From contig JAAWKM010000016.1 in the NCBI GenBank assembly GCA_022797375.1, positions 1-40,455 of the forward strand: a stretch of DNA of 40,455 nt, written 5' to 3'. Shown in pieces: positions 8,608 to 17,400 of the stretch. The notes under the pieces were generated by a model that saw only the letters and a program-made list of their open reading frames with translations, was not told where the DNA came from and ran no database searches. Position 1 is the stretch's first letter. Every line of letters begins with the position of its first letter. The stretch comes from Lachnospiraceae bacterium (GTDB lineage Bacteria > Bacillota > Clostridia > Lachnospirales > Lachnospiraceae). The position numbers and the translations under genes are program-made.

Positions 8608-9222
8608 CTACTCTTCTATCTGGTTCAGTTTAATACGTACAATTTTACCTACACGCATTGCATCTGCATATGCAAGAAGCCTGTCCATCTGGTTGCAGTT
8701 CCTTTCAAGGAAATTGCTGATAATAAGGTCAAGCATCTCCCCGCCAATATCATCCCTGAAACGTATACAGTCACATACACTTCTTTCTATGCCATATACC
8801 CTGATTTCACCATATGGTGTTTTTATGGTTTCCATATCCTGCTCAAATGCAAGGTTTGAATAATAGTGCCTGCATACAGGGAAATTAAGCTGCATACGCG
8901 AACGGTCTGTCTTTAAAGTGGCAACAGACAGCACCTCTGGTTCTTTATCTATAAGCCCGTGGTAATAACATGCACTGTCTGCACATATAACCGACCTTGG
9001 ATTGACCATGCATGCCTCAATAAACTTATAATTCTCTGGTTTGCCGTTCTCTTCGTCAACAAGCCAGTAAAAACCATGTGAAACGTGTTCAACTATCCCC
9101 TTATTGACCAGTTCCTTGATTTGTACTGTAGTAATCTTTGAATCCTTTAACTCAGAAGCATTCCTATAGCCATTGCCACTTTCAAATAAGGCAATAACCT
9201 TCTGGTATGTGCTAAGTAACAT
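8608..9222 (-). CDS. AbiEi-like antitoxin-family protein without a partner toxin
   Basis: This 204-residue protein has an N-terminal winged helix of the AbiEi type (KVIALFESGNGYRNASEL ... VNKGIVEHVSHGFYWL) and the AbiEi C-terminal region (VICADSACYYHGL, RVYGIERSVCDCIRF). AbiEi proteins normally repress an abiEi-abiEii operon and block the nucleotidyltransferase toxin AbiEii. Here the next gene is purine nucleoside phosphorylase and no AbiEii is present, so this is an orphan regulator or a relic. The start at 9222 follows AAAAGGAGG; upstream codons to 9258 have no ribosome site. Its leader holds a hairpin with a T-run behind a strong promoter, suggesting attenuation. Confidence 0.8.
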   Translation of the reverse strand: MLLSTYQKVIALFESGNGYRNASELKDSKITTVQIKELVNKGIVEHVSHGFYWLVDEENGKPENYKFIEACMVNPRSVICADSACYYHGLIDKEPEVLSVATLKTDRSRMQLNFPVCRHYYSNLAFEQDMETIKTPYGEIRVYGIERSVCDCIRFRDDIGGEMLDLIISNFLERNCNQMDRLLAYADAMRVGKIVRIKLNQIEE

Positions 9223-9243
9223 AATAAAATCCTCCTTTTCCCT

Positions 9244-9294
9244 AAAAACCACAAGCAAGGAAGCATATAAAAGCGCATCCTTCCTGGCTTGTGG
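9244..9294 (-). terminator. Hairpin-plus-T-run in the AbiEi leader and after the ABC genes
   Basis: On the minus strand a long stem pairs CCACAAGC..AGGAAG with CTTCCT.GCTTGTGG (9249-9294, one mismatched or bulged base on each side) and is followed by TTTTT at 9248-9244. It is past the ABC exporter stop at 9366 and also downstream of the promoter at 9328-9356, so it can end the ABC transcript and attenuate the AbiEi one. Confidence 0.75.
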
Positions 9295-9327
9295 AATAAA
9301 ACGTTTCTAAAATACATTATTAGATTT

Positions 9328-9356
9328 ATTATATCACTTGTAAAGGAATTTGTAAA
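9328..9356 (-). promoter_or_regulatory. Promoter of the AbiEi-like gene and punA
   Basis: On the minus strand: TTTACA (9356-9351), a 17-nt spacer and TATAAT (9333-9328). It gives a leader of about 100 nt that contains the terminator-like hairpin. Confidence 0.75.
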
Positions 9357-9365
9357 CTTAAAATT

Positions 9366-11273
9366 TCAGCCTGCTATGCCACTGCCAATTTTGCCTGTAT
9401 AAAGCTGGTAATATTTTCCCTGTTTACCAATCAGTTCATCATGTGTGCCCCTCTCAATAATACGTCCCTGCTCAAGAACCATTATGCAGTCACTATTACG
9501 GACTGTTGAAAGACGGTGTGCAATTACAAATGTTGTCCTTCCATTCATTAGTCTGTCCATGCCCTTCTGCACAAGCTTCTCTGTCCTTGTATCAATTGAA
9601 CTTGTTGCTTCATCCAGAATAAGTGCAGGCGGGTCCGCCACTGCTGCCCTTGCAATAGCAAGAAGCTGCCTCTGCCCCTGGCTTAAATTAGCGCCATCCC
9701 CTGTAAGCATTGTATTATATCCTTCTGGGAGCCTTTTAATAAAACTATGTGCATTTGCAAGCTTTGCTGCATTAACAACTTCTTCATCTGTTGCATCAAG
9801 CTTGCCATATCTTATATTTTCCATTACAGTACCTGTAAAAAGATGTGTATCCTGCAATACTATGCCAAGTGACTGGCGTAAATCTTTTTTCTTGATTTTA
9901 TTAATATTAATGCCATCATAACGTATTTTACCATCTTGTATATCATAGAAACGGTTTATAAGATTAGTAATTGTAGTTTTACCTGCACCAGTTGCCCCGA
10001 CAAATGCAATTTTCTGCCCTGGTTTTGCATAAATTTCAATATCATGTAGTATTATTTTGTCATCATTATATCCAAAATCTACATGGTCAAATACAACATC
10101 ACCCTGCATCTTTACATAAGTAGTTGTATCACTGTCTTTATGGTAATGTTTCCATGCCCACATTCCTGTACGCTCTTCTGATTCTGTAATATTTCCGCTG
10201 CCATCTTCTTTTGCATTTACAAGTTCCACATAACCATCATCTGTTTCTGGTTCACCATCAATAAGCTTAAATACCCTGTCAGCACCAGCAAGTGCCATTA
10301 CAACTGCACTAAGCTGCTGGCTTATCTGGTTTATTGGCATGCTGAATGACTTATTAAATGTAAGGAAACTTACAAGTGAACCAACTGTAAATCCATTAAC
10401 TCCGTTAAGTGCCAGGAAACCACCAGCAATAGCACATAAAACATAACTTATATTTCCAATCTGTGCATTAACAGGCATAAGTATATTGGCAAACTTATTA
10501 GCATTATCAGCACTCTCAAAAAGCTGGTCATTAAGTTTATTAAAACCTTCCTTGCTTTCTTCCTCATGGCAGAACACCTTGACTACCTTCTGCCCTTCCA
10601 TCATTTCTTCAATATAGCCATTTACCTTTCCTATATCCTTCTGCTGTGCAAGGAAATAAGAACCACTAAGCCCTGCAAGTTTTTTTGTCATATAAAATGT
10701 TACACCAACCATAAAAATTGTAATTATTGTAAGTGGTATGCTAAGTATAACCATATATGTAAATGCACTTACAACACTTACAAAGCAGGAAACTGACTGT
10801 GGTATACTCTGGCTTATCATCTGGCGGAGTGTGTCAATATCATTAGTATATATTGACATAATATCACCATGCGCATTAGTATCAAAATACTTAATTGGAA
10901 GTGATTCCATCTTTGTAAACATTTCAACACGCAGTTTCTGTAGCGTGCCCTGTGTTACATACACCATAAGCCTGCTATATAGAAATGTGCCAATAATCCC
11001 TGCGCCATAAAAAGACGCAACCTGGCATATTTTTGTTAAAAGCCCTGAAAAATCAGGGTTCTGTGCCTTTGCCAGTGGTATAATATAATCATCTATAAGT
11101 GATTTGGTAAACATTGTACCTTGTGCACCTGCAAGTGCACTTACAATAATCCCTATAAAAACAATAATGCAATGCAGCCAGTAATATTTAAAAACATACT
11201 TAAGCAGGCGCATAAAAAGCTTACCTGGATTTTCAATTTTAGGTCTTGGACCCATATTCTGCCTACGTGCCAT
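9366..11273 (-). CDS. ABC exporter subunit with canonical ATPase site
   Basis: This 635-residue half-transporter has six membrane helices in the first 330 residues and then a nucleotide-binding domain. Walker A is GATGAGKT near residue 426, the signature is LSQGQ, Walker B is ALILDEATSSID with the catalytic Glu, and the switch His is in IAHRLS. Between the two domains is a hydrophilic insert of about 45 residues (ELVNAKEDGSGNITESEERT). It pairs with the gene upstream as a heterodimeric multidrug or peptide exporter. The start is uncertain: ATG 11273 and 11285 are both open behind a weak GAGAGGATGG. The gap to the partner gene is under 50 bases. Confidence 0.9.
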   Translation of the reverse strand: MARRQNMGPRPKIENPGKLFMRLLKYVFKYYWLHCIIVFIGIIVSALAGAQGTMFTKSLIDDYIIPLAKAQNPDFSGLLTKICQVASFYGAGIIGTFLYSRLMVYVTQGTLQKLRVEMFTKMESLPIKYFDTNAHGDIMSIYTNDIDTLRQMISQSIPQSVSCFVSVVSAFTYMVILSIPLTIITIFMVGVTFYMTKKLAGLSGSYFLAQQKDIGKVNGYIEEMMEGQKVVKVFCHEEESKEGFNKLNDQLFESADNANKFANILMPVNAQIGNISYVLCAIAGGFLALNGVNGFTVGSLVSFLTFNKSFSMPINQISQQLSAVVMALAGADRVFKLIDGEPETDDGYVELVNAKEDGSGNITESEERTGMWAWKHYHKDSDTTTYVKMQGDVVFDHVDFGYNDDKIILHDIEIYAKPGQKIAFVGATGAGKTTITNLINRFYDIQDGKIRYDGININKIKKKDLRQSLGIVLQDTHLFTGTVMENIRYGKLDATDEEVVNAAKLANAHSFIKRLPEGYNTMLTGDGANLSQGQRQLLAIARAAVADPPALILDEATSSIDTRTEKLVQKGMDRLMNGRTTFVIAHRLSTVRNSDCIMVLEQGRIIERGTHDELIGKQGKYYQLYTGKIGSGIAG

Positions 11274-11318
11274 ATGATACACCATCCTCTCTATATTTTA
11301 GATATTCCCTGTGCTGTT

Positions 11319-13055
11319 TTACTCATCAAAATCACCACTGCCACTCATTTGTGACTCATAAACATCACTGTATATTTCATTACTTGCAAGAAGTTCCTCA
11401 TGTGTACCAAAACCATCAACAGCACCATCTTCCATAACAATTATCCTGTCACAGTCCTTAATGCTGGAGATACGCTGTGCAATTATAATCTTAGTTGTGT
11501 CAGGTATTTCCTCAGCAAACGCCTTGCGGATTTTGCTGTCAGTTGCAGTATCAACTGCGCTTGTAGAGTCATCAAGTATAAGTACCTTCGGTTTCTTAAT
11601 TAGTGCCCTGGCTATGCAGAGACGCTGTTTCTGGCCGCCTGACACATTAGTGCCGCCCTGTTCAATATATGTGTTATAGCCATCTGGCATTTTGTCTATA
11701 AATTCATCAGCACAGGCAAGCTGGCAGGCATGAATACACTCCTCATCCGTTGCATCTGCATCACCCCAGCGCAGGTTTTCCAGTATAGTACCACTAAAAA
11801 GAACGTTCTTTTGCAATACAACTGAAACTTCATTCCTCAAAGTTTCAATATTATAATCCTTTACATTAATGCCTCCCACGGATACACTTCCTTCTGACAC
11901 ATCATAAAGCCTGCTTATTAAGTTTACAAGGCTTGACTTTGCACTTCCTGTACCACCAATTACGCCTATCATTTCACCCTGTTTTATATCCAGGTTAATA
12001 TCTTTAAGTACAGGTGTTTCTGCATCACTCTTATAGCTGAAACTTACATGTTCAAACCTGATGCTTCCATCAGGAACATGCATTACCGGTTCTGCCGGGT
12101 TTGTTATATCTGCTTTCTCCTCCAGCACTTCTGCAATACGCTCTGCACTTGCCATACTCATTGTAATCATTACAAAAATCATTGAAAGCATCATAAGGCT
12201 CATAAGTATATTCATACAGTATGTTAAAAGCTGTGAAAGCTCACCTGTAGTCATAGAGCCTCCTACAATCATTTTAGCACCAAGCCAGCTTATTAAAAGT
12301 ATACATGAATAAACAGCAAGCTGCATAACAGGTGAATTAAGTGCAATCATTTTCTCAGCTTTGACAAACATATTATAAATATTACCACTTGCTGTCATAA
12401 ACTTGCTTTTCTCAAACTCTTCCCTTGAATATGCCTTTACAACCCTGATTGCAGATACATTCTCCTGCACACTTTCATTAAGTGCATCATACTTTTTAAA
12501 TACCTGCTGGAAATATTTCATTGTAAATTTAATAAGTATAAAAAGTATAATCCCAAGAATAAAAACTGCTGCAAGATATACAAATGCAACCTTTGCATTT
12601 ACGTAAAAAGACATTGCCATTGCACATATTAATGATGCTGGCGCACGCATACACATGCGCAGTATCATCTGGTAAGCATTCTGGACATTTGTCACATCAG
12701 TAGTAAGCCTTGTAACAAGTCCTGATGTGCTGAACTTATCAATATTTGAAAAACTGAATGTCTGGATATTTTCATACATTGCTTTTCTTAAGTTTCTGGC
12801 AAACCCAGTTGATGCCCTTGAACCATATTTGCCACCCATTACGCCCGCCCACAGGCTTACAAATGCAGTAATTACCATTAAGCTGCCCATAACATAGATA
12901 TGTTGCATATTACCAGCCTCTACACCATCATCAATAATGGATGCCATCATCAGAGGTATTATTGTTTCAAGAATAACTTCCAAAATCATAAATACAGGTG
13001 TAAGTATGGAATCTTTCTTAAATTCTTTAATATGCGCCGCTAAAGTTTTAAGCAT
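11319..13055 (-). CDS. ABC exporter subunit with degenerate ATPase site
   Basis: This 578-residue half-transporter is the first gene of the exporter pair. It has six membrane helices and then a nucleotide-binding domain. Walker A is GGTGSAKSS (Ala for the last Gly) near residue 368 and the signature is VSGGQ. Walker B is VLILDDSTSAVD, with Asp in place of the catalytic Glu, and IIAQRIS has Gln instead of the switch His. These are the changes of the non-hydrolysing half in heterodimeric exporters such as TM287/288 and LmrCD, so one site only should turn over. I start at ATG 13055 behind GGAGG; the open frame to 13190 has no ribosome site. The substrate cannot be told from sequence. Confidence 0.92.
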   Translation of the reverse strand: MLKTLAAHIKEFKKDSILTPVFMILEVILETIIPLMMASIIDDGVEAGNMQHIYVMGSLMVITAFVSLWAGVMGGKYGSRASTGFARNLRKAMYENIQTFSFSNIDKFSTSGLVTRLTTDVTNVQNAYQMILRMCMRAPASLICAMAMSFYVNAKVAFVYLAAVFILGIILFILIKFTMKYFQQVFKKYDALNESVQENVSAIRVVKAYSREEFEKSKFMTASGNIYNMFVKAEKMIALNSPVMQLAVYSCILLISWLGAKMIVGGSMTTGELSQLLTYCMNILMSLMMLSMIFVMITMSMASAERIAEVLEEKADITNPAEPVMHVPDGSIRFEHVSFSYKSDAETPVLKDINLDIKQGEMIGVIGGTGSAKSSLVNLISRLYDVSEGSVSVGGINVKDYNIETLRNEVSVVLQKNVLFSGTILENLRWGDADATDEECIHACQLACADEFIDKMPDGYNTYIEQGGTNVSGGQKQRLCIARALIKKPKVLILDDSTSAVDTATDSKIRKAFAEEIPDTTKIIIAQRISSIKDCDRIIVMEDGAVDGFGTHEELLASNEIYSDVYESQMSGSGDFDE

Positions 13056-13100
13056 TATACATTCCTCCATTTCTTTATAACCATTATAAAATTCTAACAC

Positions 13101-13135
13101 AAAAAAAGAATATAAATCAATAAGTTTATATTCTT
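13101..13135 (-). terminator. AT-rich hairpin with T-run in the ABC operon leader
   Basis: On the minus strand AAGAATATAAA pairs with TTTATATTCTT (11 bp, 8-nt loop), and a T-run follows at 13107-13101, 46 nt before the ABC start codon. Nothing is encoded upstream on this strand, so it may be a leader attenuator. Weak because it is purely A-T. Confidence 0.4.
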
Positions 13136-13189
13136 TTAACACTTTTATACAGTATATACACAATTTCCCATCCAGAATATGGTTTTCCA

Positions 13190-13218
13190 TTGACTATACT
13201 TACAGTACACGTTATATT
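13190..13218 (+). promoter_or_regulatory. Promoter of the PRPP synthetase gene
   Basis: TTGACT, a 17-nt spacer and TATATT. The leader is about 32 nt and contains an AGGAGG ribosome site. Confidence 0.8.
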
Positions 13219-13256
13219 AAATAATATCAGATATTTACCATATAGGAGGTTATACC

Positions 13257-14429
13257 ATGCCAGATACAAAATATTATGAAACAATGCCTTTTGCGCCACT
13301 TAAAATTATATCTATTGGAAATTATAATGAATTAGGCATGAAAATAGATAAGCTGGTTACCAGCCGCAGAAAAAAGGCACTTCTGGACAGCAGCATCCCA
13401 GCTTTTAAAATGCCTGGATATAATGAAGATTCATATCTTGTCCCATTTGAATGTCCAAGGTTTGGTACAGGTGAGGGGAAAGCTATAATCAACAAATCAA
13501 TACGTGGTACAGACCTTTATATTATTGCTGATACAGTAAACTATAGTAACACATATACAATGCGTGGCTGCCAGTCACATATGTCACCAGATGATTATTT
13601 TATGGATATTAAACGTGTTATTATGGCATGTGGCGGACATCCAAGGCGCATTACTGTAATTATGCCTTATCTTTACGAAGGACGGCAGCACCTGCGTGTT
13701 AATAATGAATCGCTGGATTGTGCACAGGCACTACAGGAACTGGCAGAAATGGGAGTAAGGACAATTATAACATTTGATGCACATGACAGCAGGGTACAAA
13801 ATGCTATCCCGGTTATTGGCTTTGAAAATTTCTTTACATCTTACCAGTTTATCAGTGCATTTTTAAATAATAACCCCAGGATTAAAGCAGACAAAGACCA
13901 TCTTATGATAATAAGCCCAGATGAAGGTGGTATGCGCAGGGCAGTATATTATGCCAGCCTCCTTGGTGTTGATATGGGAATGTTTTATAAAAGAAGGGAT
14001 TATTCAAAAACCGTAGATGGTACACACCCTGTAGTTTCGATAGAATTCCTTGGCAATGATGTAAGCGGTAAAGATGTTATAATTGTTGATGATATGATAG
14101 CATCAGGGCATACTGCATTTGAAACAGCAAAAGAGCTCAGAAAAAGAAATGTTAATAAAATTATTATATGTGTTACATTTGGTCTTTTTTCAAATGGTGT
14201 AAGTGGTATAGATAACGCTTATAAGCAAAATATTTTTGATGAAATCTATACAACAAACCTTTGTTACTGTCCTGAAGAAATCAAAAGTAAAAGTTATTAC
14301 CACAATGTTGATTTGAGCAGTTACCTGGCACTTATTATTGACACATTAAACCATGATGTAAGTGTTAATGAAATTATGGATGCCAGCCAGAAAATACATG
14401 AACTTCTGGAAAACAGGCAGGATGTATAA
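13257..14429 (+). CDS. prs: Ribose-phosphate pyrophosphokinase (long variant)
   Basis: It makes PRPP from ribose 5-phosphate and ATP for nucleotide, His and Trp synthesis. The PRPP-binding loop DVIIVDDMIASGHTA is clear near residue 275. The N-terminal catalytic flap region is present in diverged form (RRITVIMPYLYEGRQHLRVN), and TFDAHDSRVQ matches the family's conserved DxHxxxxQ site. At 390 residues it is longer than the classical 315-residue enzyme; this long form is familiar in Lachnospiraceae, where it is annotated as ribose-phosphate diphosphokinase. It has its own promoter, an AGGAGG site and a hairpin at its stop, so it is a single-gene unit. Confidence 0.88.
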   Translation: MPDTKYYETMPFAPLKIISIGNYNELGMKIDKLVTSRRKKALLDSSIPAFKMPGYNEDSYLVPFECPRFGTGEGKAIINKSIRGTDLYIIADTVNYSNTYTMRGCQSHMSPDDYFMDIKRVIMACGGHPRRITVIMPYLYEGRQHLRVNNESLDCAQALQELAEMGVRTIITFDAHDSRVQNAIPVIGFENFFTSYQFISAFLNNNPRIKADKDHLMIISPDEGGMRRAVYYASLLGVDMGMFYKRRDYSKTVDGTHPVVSIEFLGNDVSGKDVIIVDDMIASGHTAFETAKELRKRNVNKIIICVTFGLFSNGVSGIDNAYKQNIFDEIYTTNLCYCPEEIKSKSYYHNVDLSSYLALIIDTLNHDVSVNEIMDASQKIHELLENRQDV

Positions 14430-14443
14430 CAATACATCCTGCC
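14416..14443. terminator. Bidirectional terminator between prs and the GH127 gene
   Basis: A perfect 12-bp stem, GGCAGGATGTAT/ATACATCCTGCC, with a 4-base loop. It overlaps the last codons and stop of prs and is followed by CTTATAG. Read on the minus strand it lies 53 nt past the GH127 stop. Confidence 0.7.
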
Positions 14444-14496
14444 CTTATAGCCATATCAGGTAATGCATTACACATTTATAAGAAACAAAAAATATT

Positions 14497-17400
14497 TCAG
14501 GATTTTACTATAATATCTACTACTTCTGATGCTTTTCCACAAGTAACTTTTACTTTAGCTCTTTTTGCTTTCTTTCCAGGTTTTGCCTTAACAGTAATTA
14601 CACCATATGCATCAGCTTTTATATTAGCTGTACCTGATATTACTTTATATTCCAGCATGTCTGTAGTATCCTTAGTAAGTTTTTTTATTTTTATCTGTAC
14701 TTTTGCACCTTTTTTATCTAGTGTATATTTTGTTTTTTTAAGTTCCAGGACTTTATTTTTCTTTGCTTTTTTAACTACATTTAAAGTAAATTCTGCCTTT
14801 TGTTTTTTGTCTTTCCCTGAAACTGCAGTTATTATTACTGTTCCTGCCTTCTTCTTTACTTTAACAATGCCCTTGCCTGAAACTGATGCAATTTTCTTAT
14901 CTGATGATTTCCAGGTTACAGAAGTATCTGCCATAAGTTTTAATTTGCTTCCTGTTTTTACAGTCCTGCCTTTCACACTGTATGCTGTGCCTTGTGCACT
15001 TATTTTTATATTGTTTTTCTTTTCTGCGTTATTATTACTGCCACTACTACTGTTGCTATTATTGTTATTATTGGCAGTACTGCCGCCTGATATAAAACTT
15101 ACACCTATACCTGCATTTAATGCATGTACTTCATCTTCTGAAAGCGTCTTGTTAAATAACATTATTTCGTCCACTGCACCTTTAAAATATGCATCCCAGG
15201 CATTTACACCAAAGTAAAGTTTCGCACCGCTGTTCGTCATTATGCCTTTTGCAACATCACCTTTTGATACAGCTTCACCATTTACGTATAATGTGCCTGT
15301 TACTGTTCCAGGAGAACTGCCCTCTGCTGTGCCATCAACTGTTATTGCTACGTGCTGCCATGTTTCTGCCTGGTAGGCATTAGCAGCTTTTGTTTCAATA
15401 TATCCGCCGTGGTTTGACCAGATTTTAGCATCAAATGTTGCACTAAGCCAGTATTCAGGACTGAATGTGCCTGCTGCAAATGTCGGGTCAACTGCGCTTC
15501 CAATGCTGTCTGGTTTCATCCACCAGCTTATTGTATAACTTTCACCAAGCTTATTTGCATTTCCAAGTAACAGGCCATAATTTCCAGAAAGCTTTATTGC
15601 TTTGCCATTTATTCCTTCTGTATATGTGTACTCTGGATTAGCTGCTTCTACAGGCGTAAATGCTTTTGTTACTGCTGCTGCGCCATCTGTCTGCCCCTCA
15701 AATGAATACCCGCCTGCAAGATATGGTTTTAACTGGCTGTCAATTCCTGCAAAGTCTGTAACTGCTTTAACTGTATATTCCTTAAAGCTTTCAAAATCTT
15801 CTGCATATACTTTTACATTGTATGTTGTAACCTTGCCTGTTACTTTAAGGGTCTTTTCTGCTGTTTCGTCAATGGCATTGCCATCAATGCTTATATATCC
15901 CCTGCTGTCTGCTATTTCAAATTTAGCCTTTGGTGTGTCTTTATATGAAAAATTAATTGTATAAACATCCCTGTCTTTTGTAACTTTTCCTGTTGAAGAA
16001 GTTATCCCTGCCAGTGAATTATCCTTTGCATATGCTTTCATTACATAATTCATAAGGCAGATTTTGGCAGAAGCTTCCCCGCTCTTTGCACTTTCAAATG
16101 TAACTGGTATAAATGTATACCCGCTCTCTGCTTTTTCTGTTTCTGTGCCTGCAAGGCGTGTATCTGTCTTATTTGCAGCAATAACATCTGCTGGAATTAA
16201 TATTTTTACCTGGTAGTAACTATCTGTATCAGAGGATGCAAGGTTTATTATTTCTGCATTGCCTGCCTTGCTGTCCAGAACTCCCTCAAATAATACTGTA
16301 TTTCCTGAACTTATCTTAATTGTCTTGCCGTCTTCTTCTTTGGCAAATGTACATACAAGATAGCTGTCACCACTGTCTGCTACTTTAAAATCATACTTAA
16401 ATGAACCACCAGCATTGGCAAAACGGTAACAAGGGCTTGTGCTTCCTGTTGAACCTGCACCACTTTCTGTAAAGCCAAGTTCATCCTGCCCGTAACCTGG
16501 CCTTGCTGCTTCTGTTACTGCTGCTTCTTTCCTTGCTTTGTCTTTCTCTTCAAGGACTGCGCCTGAATCCCTTGCTTCTTCGTCTACTGTAAATGTCCAG
16601 TATATTGCATAGCTTTCTTTGTACTGGCTGTAATGTGGCACAAATACATATTTGTTATTAGTGCCTGACAATGTAAATTCCATCTTTCCATCTGCTTTAA
16701 CCATGTTCTGGCTGATATTTTCCATATACTGTTTTACACTGTCTGCTGATGTAATTTGTACCCTGTCATTATTTATAGCCTTTGTTGTTGAAATTGACAC
16801 ATTTACACCCGTTGTGCCTTGTGCCTGTTTATCTGTGCCAAGTTTTGCACTAAGCACATATGGCCCGTACTTAAATGCATATGTATCTTCATTGTCAGGC
16901 AGGTTGTAAGCCCTGGTTTCCATTGGAAGTGTAATTGTAATTTTTGTCCCGTCTTTAAGCATATTTGAAGGGATTACTGCATAATCCTCTTTAACTGCAG
17001 GTTTATAAGTTTCACCATCAACAGTTATTACTGCATCACCTGCAAGCCAGTCTGGAAGACGCAGCCTGAGCCCGCCGTTTACATCTCCCTGCTCCAGTGC
17101 ATTTACTGTAATTGTAAATGTATCTGATTTTGATAAGTCCCCTTCCTGGGTTATTTTCATATTTCCTGCTTTAAAATCTGCTTTGGAAGCCAGATATTGT
17201 GCTATTATAATATTATTGTCCTTCTGGTAGTAAATACTGTCATTTAATTTTGTAAAATTCTCCATTCCAGAACCTGTACAGCACCAGAAATTGCCCTCTT
17301 CTGTACCAAAAACCTTATGGTAGCCGCTTGCCATTGGCTGGAAATACATGCTCATGCCAGTTTCAGGATTCTGTGATGGCATAATTGCATTTATAAGTGT

